From Candidatus Atribacteria bacterium (GTDB taxonomy: Bacteria; Atribacterota; Atribacteria; Atribacterales; Atribacteraceae), in NCBI GenBank assembly GCA_003561145.1, contig PWXL01000179.1, forward strand, positions 1 through 5,986: DNA of 5,986 nt. Direction: 5' to 3'. Each line of letters begins with the position of its first letter. Positions within the stretch are counted from its first letter, which is position 1. The notes beneath the pieces were generated by a model. It was not told the origin of the DNA. It saw only the letters and a list, made by a program, of their open reading frames with translations, and ran no database searches. Shown piece by piece: positions 1 to 5,428 of this stretch. The position numbers and the translations under genes were made by a program.

Positions 1-381
1 ACCCAGGCGCATTTCGGCAAGACCGGCCAGGTGTGCGTCATTATCAAGCACAACCGGCAGATCGAGTGCTTCCTGCAGCATGGCGCGCAGGGGAACGCCT
101 TTCCATGCATCATGGAGAAGGTTGGTGTAGGAAAAAGTGGAACCTGCAGGAAAGTTGACAGGACCCGGGAAACCGGCTCCCGCTCCCCTGAACGTTTTCT
201 CCGGGTGGTATGAGCGAAGGCCACGCACCATACGTGAAACCAGATCGACGACCGCTCCAGGGGAAAGACCGGTATGGGTTGAGGTGGACCGTATCTCCTC
301 GACCCCGAAATCGCTGTTCACGAGTCCCACCCGCAAGCGGCTCCCGCCGATATCGATACCAAGATACCACGTATCGTTCAC
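1..381 (-). CDS. ROK-family sugar kinase (glucokinase-like), N-terminal part, cut by window edge
   Basis: This is the first 127 residues of a ROK (repressor, ORF, kinase) family protein, which is usually about 300-320 residues; the C-terminal part, including the usual Cys-rich zinc motif, lies outside the window. Visible motifs are the N-terminal phosphate-binding segment GIDIGGSRLRVGLV (residues 8-21), the GAGFPGPVN segment (68-76), and DNDAHLAGLAE (113-123), where Asp115 aligns with the catalytic base of ROK kinases. The protein begins directly with the kinase fold and has no helix-turn-helix, so it is a kinase and not a ROK repressor. The start is a GTG preceded by a strong AAGGAGG site about 8 nt upstream. 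It lies 44 bp downstream of the glycyl radical enzyme gene on the same strand, so it is probably cotranscribed with it. The family phosphorylates hexoses or amino-hexoses with ATP in the cytoplasm. The substrate cannot be told from this fragment. The usual NDAN is NDAH here. Confidence 0.9.
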   Translation of the reverse strand, partial: MNDTWYLGIDIGGSRLRVGLVNSDFGVEEIRSTSTHTGLSPGAVVDLVSRMVRGLRSYHPEKTFRGAGAGFPGPVNFPAGSTFSYTNLLHDAWKGVPLRAMLQEALDLPVVLDNDAHLAGLAEMRLG

Positions 382-425
382 GGGGGTTTCCTCCTTCTTT
401 CCTTCTACTACCCGTTCCTGCTTTA

Positions 426-2831
426 TCACGGAAGGTGTTCCGTGCGGGAGATGATATCCTCCTGGGTCGCAGGATCAAGGGAGACAAAGAGGGCGCTGTA
501 GCCTGCCACCCTTACGATGAGGTCGCTGTGCTTTTCCGGGTGTTCCTGGGCCTCCCGCAAGGTTGCAGCGTCAATCACGTTGAATTGCACGTGCCAGCCT
601 TTGAGGTCACGGAAAAAGGTAATGATCATGTCCATGAGACTCTGGAAACCTTCGTCAGTAGACACTATCTGGGGGGAGAGCTTGAGATTCAGCAATTGCG
701 CGATCATCTTGATTGTCGGCAGCTTGGCGACCGATTTCATCACCGCGGTGGGCCCGTTTTTTTCCGTGCGGTAATAGGGCGAAGCGCCTTCAGCTATCGG
801 TTCCCCGGACCTTCTGCCGTCGGGGGTGGCCCCCACCGCTTTGCCCAGGGGGACGTTCCCGGAGATATTGGAGGTTGATCCGCAGTACCCTCCTCCCACC
901 GGACCCCGCCCGAAGCGGGTGTTGCGGTAATGCGCAATATCATCCAGGTGTTCACACAGGATACGCCGGGCCAGAAAATCTACTTCATCGACGTCGTTCC
1001 CGTACTTTGGCACCTCATCCAGGAGCAAAATCTGCACACTGCCAAAACGCTCCCCTGCAAAATCACGCCGCAGGGCTTCTTGAAGAGTTGCCCAATCGAG
1101 CACACCACGCTTATAGATAAGTTCCTTGATATTGAAGAGCGCATTGGTGAGGTTGGAAAGCCCGGAGAAGAGGCCGCTTACCACGTCATAGCGGGCTCCT
1201 CCCTCCTTGATGCTTTTCCCCCTCTCCAGGCAGTCGTTCACCAGCACCGAGCACAGCGCATCGGGCACCATCTCTTCCAGGGCTGTATCAGCAACGCTGT
1301 CAAAGACCACGTGGCAATCGGTATAATAGCGAAGCTGCCGGCGAAAGGCGGAATAGAAGGCTTCGAAATCTCCGCATTCTTCCGGCTCCGGTCCGGGCAA
1401 AAGGCATATGCCGCTTCCTGGATCTTTGCCTTGGGAAAGAGAAAGCTCGAGTGCCTTGAGGGCGTTGAGAAATGCCATGCCGGTGTTGCGGTACCCCCAC
1501 TTGCCGGGGACCGCCGCCTCGATACACCCCACGATGGCGTAATCACGAGCCTCTTCAACGGTGACTCCCTTTTCGACGAGCGAAGGGACGATGATCTCGT
1601 CGTTTTTCATGGCCGGCATGCCGAAACCCATGCGGATGACCTGCGCACAGGTTTCAAGATAACGGCGGGAAGATGCGGCGTGGTAGCGGGCCGAAAGGTT
1701 GGGCTGCGTGAGTTTTAAGCCGCCTACCGCCTGGAGGATGAGCAGGCTCAGCTCATTGGTGGCGTCTTCCCCGAAGATGTCCTGGCCGCCGATGGTGACA
1801 TTCTGATAGGTGGTGTACCCCATACCGAAGCGGGTGTGGTTCCAGGGGCGCACCTTGTTGATGGTGAACATCTTGAGAAAAAGACTCTGCAAGAGTTCGA
1901 TGCTTTGTTCAACCGAGATATCTCCCCTTTCGATATCCTCTTTCCAGAAGGGGTAAAGATACTGGTCAACCCTTCCCAGGGAGAAGGAGTGCCCGTTGCT
2001 CTCTACCTGAAGAACGAGGTGAAGCAGCCAGGTCGCCTGCAGCGCCTGGTAAAAGTTTCGAGGGGGGTTCAAGGGACAATGGCGCAGATTCTGTGCGATA
2101 ATGGAAAGCTCCTCTTTGCGAACGAGGTCATTGCTCTGTGCGGATTCCTGCTGCGCGAGCCGAGCCAGCCTTTCCGCAAAGCGGATAACCGCTTGCAGAA
2201 CAATGGCTGATGCCTGGTAAAATACTTTTTTCTTCAGGGCACCGGGTGTCAGATAATCAAGAGCATCACTTTTCTCCTCGACCTTCCGCAGGATGCCTCC
2301 CAGTCCCTCCTGCAGGATACGGGGGTAATCGATGATAATGTGCCCGTCACCCGAAGTGATGTTCCCCCGGCCGGAAATCGCCCCTATTTCCTGGGCCGTC
2401 CAGGCAAAATCCGGCATGAGGGACCGGGCGCGCTCATAGAGGGTCTTCCCTTTCCAGTAGGGAATAACCTCTCCCAGGATGACTTGGCGAGTCTGTGCGT
2501 CAACCAGGAATACATCCCCATGGCGGCGGGGGAATTCATCGATTTCTTCCGCGATCCAATCACAGGAATACTCGGGAAATACCGGTGCTCCCCGGATGCA
2601 TGAAGCCTGGTTCCCGATTATAAGCTCATCCCGGAAAATAAAGAGGCTCATTTCGCTCAAGGTCCGCTCAAGCGCCTTGGCCCGTTTGAGAATGGGCGGG
2701 TCAGCCTCGTTTTCCCGGTATGTCCGGGTATAGATCAATGCCCGCTCAGAACATAAAGCGGGTACTGCCTGCAGGAGTTCTTCCCGCATACGGTGAATCC
2801 GTTCGGTCATGGGAAATGCTTGTGACAACAT
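426..2831 (-). CDS. Glycyl radical enzyme, PFL-like, C-x-E eliminase/dehydratase class (PflD-like)
   Basis: This is an 801-residue cytoplasmic, oxygen-sensitive radical enzyme of the pyruvate formate-lyase superfamily. The PFL-like domain covers roughly residues 5-670. The C-terminal glycyl radical domain ends in IVRVAGYSALF, with the radical-bearing Gly777. The thiyl Cys436 lies in VGCIEA (434-439), followed by Glu438. A Cys-x-Glu pair marks the dehydratase/lyase branch (glycerol dehydratase, CutC, HypD, PflD/YbiW types), whereas true formate lyases have Cys-Cys. GHIIIDYPR (163-171) carries the conserved His164 and Asp168. Overall it resembles E. coli PflD as I remember that sequence, especially in the N-terminal RAL-Y and RAKA segments, GHIIIDYPR, VPLG-VGATPDGR and the C-terminus, but the loop after the Cys differs (PGKWGYRNTG, 442-451). 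The ATG at 2831 is chosen because AGGAG lies 4 nt upstream; a TTG one codon earlier would have almost no spacing. The activase gene lies upstream and a ROK kinase downstream, suggesting sugar or polyol catabolism. The family is certain, the substrate unknown. Confidence 0.96.
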   Translation of the reverse strand: MLSQAFPMTERIHRMREELLQAVPALCSERALIYTRTYRENEADPPILKRAKALERTLSEMSLFIFRDELIIGNQASCIRGAPVFPEYSCDWIAEEIDEFPRRHGDVFLVDAQTRQVILGEVIPYWKGKTLYERARSLMPDFAWTAQEIGAISGRGNITSGDGHIIIDYPRILQEGLGGILRKVEEKSDALDYLTPGALKKKVFYQASAIVLQAVIRFAERLARLAQQESAQSNDLVRKEELSIIAQNLRHCPLNPPRNFYQALQATWLLHLVLQVESNGHSFSLGRVDQYLYPFWKEDIERGDISVEQSIELLQSLFLKMFTINKVRPWNHTRFGMGYTTYQNVTIGGQDIFGEDATNELSLLILQAVGGLKLTQPNLSARYHAASSRRYLETCAQVIRMGFGMPAMKNDEIIVPSLVEKGVTVEEARDYAIVGCIEAAVPGKWGYRNTGMAFLNALKALELSLSQGKDPGSGICLLPGPEPEECGDFEAFYSAFRRQLRYYTDCHVVFDSVADTALEEMVPDALCSVLVNDCLERGKSIKEGGARYDVVSGLFSGLSNLTNALFNIKELIYKRGVLDWATLQEALRRDFAGERFGSVQILLLDEVPKYGNDVDEVDFLARRILCEHLDDIAHYRNTRFGRGPVGGGYCGSTSNISGNVPLGKAVGATPDGRRSGEPIAEGASPYYRTEKNGPTAVMKSVAKLPTIKMIAQLLNLKLSPQIVSTDEGFQSLMDMIITFFRDLKGWHVQFNVIDAATLREAQEHPEKHSDLIVRVAGYSALFVSLDPATQEDIISRTEHLP

Positions 2832-2873
2832 CAATCTCCTTTCTGCCCTTAACCCCTTCCCCCGCTTTTATAG

Positions 2874-2882
2874 ATTGTAACA
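2874..2882 (-). promoter_or_regulatory. Candidate extended -10 promoter for the glycyl radical enzyme gene
   Basis: On the minus strand the gap between the activase and the GRE gene holds TGTTACAAT, a TG-n-TACAAT extended -10 element matching TATAAT at 5 of 6 positions. No good -35 hexamer is seen at 16-18 bp. Transcription would begin near 2867 and leave a leader of about 36 nt. It could give the abundant structural enzyme an internal promoter separate from its activase. It is a pattern match only. Confidence 0.3.
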
Positions 2883-2922
2883 GAAAGCAAACCCGGGATG
2901 CATTGTAAAACCAGTCATTGAA

Positions 2923-2937
2923 GATGGTATTTCCATC
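2923..2937 (-). other. Small inverted repeat just after the activase gene
   Basis: GATGG and CCATC are separated by five bases, 6 nt beyond the activase stop codon. The 5-bp stem is not followed by a T-run on the minus strand, so it is not a convincing intrinsic terminator. It could be a weak processing or attenuation hairpin between the activase and the GRE gene, or chance. Confidence 0.2.
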
Positions 2938-2942
2938 CAGAA

Positions 2943-3854
2943 TCACAAAAATTCCACTCCTGGAAGTGATTGTGAAAGCACACGTTTCACCTTTTCCACC
3001 TCCTCCTGACCCATGGAAGGGAGGTGTTCCGTATGCCATGGTTTGCTGATTTTTCTATATTTTGAAGCACCCAGGCGGTGATATGCCAAGAGTTCCAGTT
3101 TCACATTCTTCAGGGTGTGGAGAAAATCTATAAGCGTATCCACCGCTTCCGGGGTGTCATTGACTCCTGGTATCAAGGGGTAGCGAAAAATGATTTTCTG
3201 GGAGAATGCATCCTGCAGCAAAAGAGCGTTTTTAAGAATTATGTCGTTGGAGATGCCTGTATAACGCTTATGCGCATCCGAATCGATGATTTTAAGATCG
3301 AACAGGATAAGGTCAGCAATGGAGGTTATTGCGGCCAGTTCGGATTGCGTCCTTCCCTCTCCCGGGTACCCACAAGTATCGATAGCGACATGAAAGTAAT
3401 TTTGCTTCAAAAGCCGTATCACTTCAAGGGTAAATTCATACTGAAAAAGCGGCTCTCCCCCTGAAAGAGTGATACCTCCTCCAGACTGTTCGAAAAAAAG
3501 CCGGTCCTTCCCACTCTCTTCTACAATCTCTTGCGGAGTGATTTCCCGCCCGATGAGTTCGAGAGCCCGGTTGGGACAGGCCCTCACACACGCACCACAG
3601 GACCTGCAGCGGGAACGTTCCACCCTCTGGGCGAGGTTTGACTGCATCGCCCCCTGGGGACAAGCTTTTTCGCATTCCCAGCATTCCGTACAGCGGTCAA
3701 AGAGGATACCGATCTCTGATCGCGGGTCCTGTGATTCGGGATTGTGACACCACTTACAGCGCAGAGGACAGCCCTTCAAGAAAACCGTGGTCCTGATGCC
3801 CGGGCCGTCATGGAGAGAAAAGCGCTGTATGTCGAAAATGACTCCCTGCGTCAT
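2943..3854 (-). CDS. Glycyl radical enzyme activating enzyme (radical SAM, 2x[4Fe-4S] ferredoxin insert)
   Basis: This is a 303-residue radical-SAM enzyme that uses S-adenosylmethionine to abstract a hydrogen from the GRE glycine. The N-terminal segment IFDIQRFSLHDGPGIRTTVFLKGC leads into the CxxxCxxC cluster motif with Cys29, Cys33 and Cys36. A bacterial-ferredoxin insert follows with two CxxCxxCxxxCP sets (Cys55/58/61/65 and Cys83/86/89/93), typical of activases serving dehydratase-type GREs and absent from the short PflA that serves pyruvate formate-lyase. GGGITLSGGEP (126-136) holds the SAM-binding GGE motif. The ATG at 3854 is preceded by TTGGAGG with 6-nt spacing; an in-frame ATG 27 nt upstream (3881) has no such site and would add nine residues not expected in the family. 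The gene lies 111 bp upstream of the GRE on the same strand, so the GRE is its evident partner. Activase before enzyme is the less common order. Confidence 0.96.
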   Translation of the reverse strand: MTQGVIFDIQRFSLHDGPGIRTTVFLKGCPLRCKWCHNPESQDPRSEIGILFDRCTECWECEKACPQGAMQSNLAQRVERSRCRSCGACVRACPNRALELIGREITPQEIVEESGKDRLFFEQSGGGITLSGGEPLFQYEFTLEVIRLLKQNYFHVAIDTCGYPGEGRTQSELAAITSIADLILFDLKIIDSDAHKRYTGISNDIILKNALLLQDAFSQKIIFRYPLIPGVNDTPEAVDTLIDFLHTLKNVKLELLAYHRLGASKYRKISKPWHTEHLPSMGQEEVEKVKRVLSQSLPGVEFL

Positions 3855-3883
3855 TGATTGCCTCCAATGTATGAATACCATGA

Positions 3884-3914
3884 GTCGTTAGTCGTAAGCC
3901 GTCGTGAGACGTTC
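3884..3914. repeat. Short degenerate tandem heptamer array (GTCGTnA)
   Basis: Read on the plus strand this is GTCGTTA, GTCGTAA, a GCC spacer, GTCGTGA and a degenerate GACGTTC. On the minus strand it lies 30-60 nt upstream of the activase start, in its likely 5' leader. Similar low-copy GTCGT/GACGT heptamer runs occur between genes in several Clostridia genomes as I recall, which I cannot check here. No function is known to me. It might be a slippage-prone filler or a regulatory spacer. Confidence 0.5.
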
Positions 3915-4216
3915 TGAAAAGCCAAGCACTCAACAATACCTTCATACCTTATAATACTGGAAAACAACAGCGGGGATTCCAACTTTTTACATGGACAACA
4001 TGAAAAGAGACAGGAGAGCCGCTCATTTCGCTGGATGTTGCATTTTCTTATGATATGGAGAGTACTAAGTTGATGGTTTCATTTTTTCGGAACTTTCGCG
4101 CGTCATTCCCAATAGGTCATCATACGGATATTCGGATCTTGAGAAGCGCCGCGCCAACATCGGCCTTTCAGTATCCACCCAGGTTGGTTATACTATAGGA
4201 TGTTCATCCGTGAGCT

Positions 4217-4225
4217 TGCTATCAT
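4217..4225 (+). promoter_or_regulatory. Candidate extended -10 promoter for the hflKC operon
   Basis: TGCTATCAT fits the TG-n-TATAAT extended -10 pattern with 5 of 6 matches in the hexamer. No -35 hexamer is evident 16-18 bp upstream, which extended -10 promoters can tolerate. Transcription would start near 4232, giving a leader of about 58 nt before the small leader ORF and about 117 nt before hflK. The hexamer overlaps the left arm of an inverted repeat (4220-4236). Confidence 0.33.
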
Positions 4226-4236
4226 TACTTGTGATA
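4220..4236. promoter_or_regulatory. Inverted repeat TATCA-N7-TGATA, possible operator
   Basis: TATCA (4220-4224) and TGATA (4232-4236) are perfect inverted arms separated by 7 nt. They overlap the candidate -10 hexamer and the expected transcription start, where a repressor site would act. The same pentamers appear in the reverse order around 4291-4307. The arms are short and I do not recognise a specific regulator consensus. Confidence 0.28.
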
Positions 4237-4288
4237 ACCGGCCCGTAAGAAATTAGACGTGGAATCAACACAATAAAGGAGTGTGAAA

Positions 4289-4309
4289 CATGATAATAGG
4301 TGTATCATG
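4289..4309 (+). promoter_or_regulatory. Perfect 7-bp inverted repeat enclosing the leader-ORF start codon
   Basis: CATGATA (4289-4295) and TATCATG (4303-4309) are exact inverted arms around a 7-nt loop. In RNA the stem would bury the leader ATG (4290-4292) but leave its AAAGGAG site free. It could modulate leader translation, and through the ATGA overlap hflK translation. In DNA it could instead be a protein binding site. Its inner pentamers are those of the upstream repeat at 4220-4236, so alternative pairings between the two are possible. Confidence 0.4.
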
Positions 4310-4352
4310 GAAACTTTTATGCCCTTCCTGTAACAGGAGGTGGAAAAAATGA
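4290..4352 (+). CDS. Possible 20-residue leader peptide coupled to hflK
   Basis: A short ORF of 20 codons, unlike any protein family I know, starts with ATG and has AAAGGAG 8 nt upstream, a site as good as those of the real genes nearby. Its product would have a hydrophobic start (MIIGVSWKLL), a CPSC pair (Cys11, Cys14) and a basic end (NRRWKK). Its TGA stop overlaps the hflK ATG as ATGA, and its two AGG arginine codons form the hflK Shine-Dalgarno site. A ribosome translating it would therefore pass over, then terminate at, the hflK start, as expected for translational coupling or a regulatory leader. The CPSC knuckle resembles half a zinc ribbon, but the peptide is too short to fold as one. 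It may be only an upstream ORF, or chance. Confidence 0.45.
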   Translation: MIIGVSWKLLCPSCNRRWKK

Positions 4353-5428
4353 ACCTCTCTCAACCTGAAGGTGAATTCCGGCAGGAAGGAGATGTATGGA
4401 AATATCGTAAAAGCCCTTATCACACCTTCCGCCAGCTTTTCGGCAATCGTTTTTGGCTTTTCATCGTCGCGGTTATTGTCTCGATATGGCTTTTGTCCGG
4501 CCTGTACACGGTGGGACCGGGTGAGGTCGGCGTGGTGAGACAATTCGGTAGGGAGCATGACGTTACCGGACCTGGGCTACGCTACCGTGTTCCCTGGCCG
4601 ATTCAACACGTGACGGTGGTTGACATCGATACCATCCGCAGGACCACGATCGGGTATCGTATCCTCTGGGATGAGCGAACCGATACAGTTCCCCGGGAAG
4701 CGATGATGCTCACGGGAGATGAAAATATCATCAAAATCCATCTCTTTGTCCAATATGTCATCAAGGACCCCACCGATTTTGTTTTCCGGGTCCGTGAGCC
4801 TGAAGATGTGTTGCATAGCACGGCAGAGGTGGCATTAAGAGGTGTCGTGGGAAGTTTCCCTATTGATTATACAATGACCGAGGGACGGGCGGAAGTACAG
4901 GAGCTTACCCGCGCACGGCTGCAGGAGCTTCTCGATGATTACCGCTCAGGCCTCTTGGTCCGGGAAGCCCGCCTGCTGACAGCCGACCCCCCCGAGCAGG
5001 TTGAGGACGCCTTTCATGAAGTAGTCCGTGCTCTTGAAGATCGTGAACGCCTGGTCGAGGAAGCCGAAGGCTACCGGGAAGATGTGGTACCCCGGTCGCG
5101 GGGTGACGCCGCCCGCTTGATAGCGGATGCCTCAGCCTACCGAGAACAACGCATTCTTGAAGCCCAGGGGGATGCAGCCCGTTTTCTTGAAGTGTATGCA
5201 GAATATGCCCAGGCACCGTCAGTAACACGGGAGCGTATGTATCTTGAGGTCATCGAAAGCGTTTTGGGTGGTGGTGTTCGCTTGGCCATCATAGACCCCG
5301 CTATAGGAGCAAACGCCCTTCCACTGCTCAGCATCGACCGGTTGTTGGAAAACGGCAGCGGAGGAGGCGGAGGAACGGTAGGACCGTTCCTGGAATACAG
5401 CGGCCGGGAAGAAGGGGAAAACCAATGA
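4349..5428 (+). CDS. hflK: HflK, SPFH-domain membrane protein of the HflK-HflC complex
   Basis: This 359-residue protein is one half of the HflK-HflC complex, which in E. coli surrounds the membrane protease FtsH and controls its access to substrates. A basic N-terminus (residues 18-34) precedes one transmembrane helix (about 35-53). The SPFH/prohibitin domain follows, beginning YTVGPGEVGVVRQFGR (53-68), and then a charged helical stalk. The stalk carries family hallmarks: PPEQVEDAFHEVVRALEDRE (214-233), EAEGYREDVVPRSRGDAARL (238-257) and AYREQRILEAQGDAARF (263-279). The C-terminus has a Gly-rich stretch (GSGGGGG, 336-342) and then an acidic tail. E. coli HflK is about 419 residues; this form lacks the long Gly-rich N-terminal leader. 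The ATG at 4349 is chosen because AGGAGG lies 8 nt upstream; a GTG at 4340 overlaps that site. The stop overlaps the hflC start (ATGA), indicating coupling. Confidence 0.95.
   Translation: MNLSQPEGEFRQEGDVWKYRKSPYHTFRQLFGNRFWLFIVAVIVSIWLLSGLYTVGPGEVGVVRQFGREHDVTGPGLRYRVPWPIQHVTVVDIDTIRRTTIGYRILWDERTDTVPREAMMLTGDENIIKIHLFVQYVIKDPTDFVFRVREPEDVLHSTAEVALRGVVGSFPIDYTMTEGRAEVQELTRARLQELLDDYRSGLLVREARLLTADPPEQVEDAFHEVVRALEDRERLVEEAEGYREDVVPRSRGDAARLIADASAYREQRILEAQGDAARFLEVYAEYAQAPSVTRERMYLEVIESVLGGGVRLAIIDPAIGANALPLLSIDRLLENGSGGGGGTVGPFLEYSGREEGENQ

Larger units (their letters stand above)
3855..4289. other. Divergent intergenic region between the GRE operon and the hflKC operon
   Basis: This 435-bp stretch separates two divergent operons and contains no ORF with a ribosome binding site and family resemblance. 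It holds the GTCGTnA heptamer array near the activase start, a direct repeat (ATACCTTC followed by ATACCTTA, about 3937-3952), and a weak minus-strand promoter candidate (TTGGAA at 3977-3982 with a poor -10, CAGTAT, at 3954-3959, 17 bp apart). On the plus side there are a TATACT -10-like box at 4189-4194 without a -35 and a better extended -10 at 4217-4225. No tRNA, riboswitch core or terminator was recognised. The region is longer than a simple divergent promoter needs, so some of it may be remnant or regulatory sequence. Confidence 0.6.

Noticed and set aside
110..487. A 125-codon minus-strand ORF across the kinase start and GRE end
   Set aside because: It is out of frame with the kinase, whose GTG at 381, strong Shine-Dalgarno and ROK motifs define the real frame.
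930..1718. A 262-codon plus-strand ORF, and a 222-codon one at 210-878
   Set aside because: Both lie antisense to the glycyl radical enzyme and kinase genes, show no family motifs and no ribosome binding site, and are explained by the composition of the true coding frames.
426..2831. Annotation as pyruvate formate-lyase (formate C-acetyltransferase)
   Set aside because: The active site has Cys-Ile-Glu, not the Cys-Cys pair needed for pyruvate cleavage, and the partner activase has the ferredoxin insert of the dehydratase-type class.
3855..3881. A longer activase beginning at the ATG at 3881
   Set aside because: It has no ribosome binding site and adds nine residues outside the family's usual N-terminus, while the ATG at 3854 has TTGGAGG at good spacing.
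3884..3914. CRISPR array
   Set aside because: The units are 7 bp, adjacent and degenerate, with no spacers, and no cas gene is present.
3991..4053. A small plus-strand ORF (begins MDNMKRDRRAAHF) in the intergenic region
   Set aside because: There is no Shine-Dalgarno site upstream, no family resemblance and no coupling to a neighbour.
4265..4558. A 97-codon minus-strand ORF over the hflK start
   Set aside because: It is antisense to the clear HflK frame and to the leader region and has no motif support.
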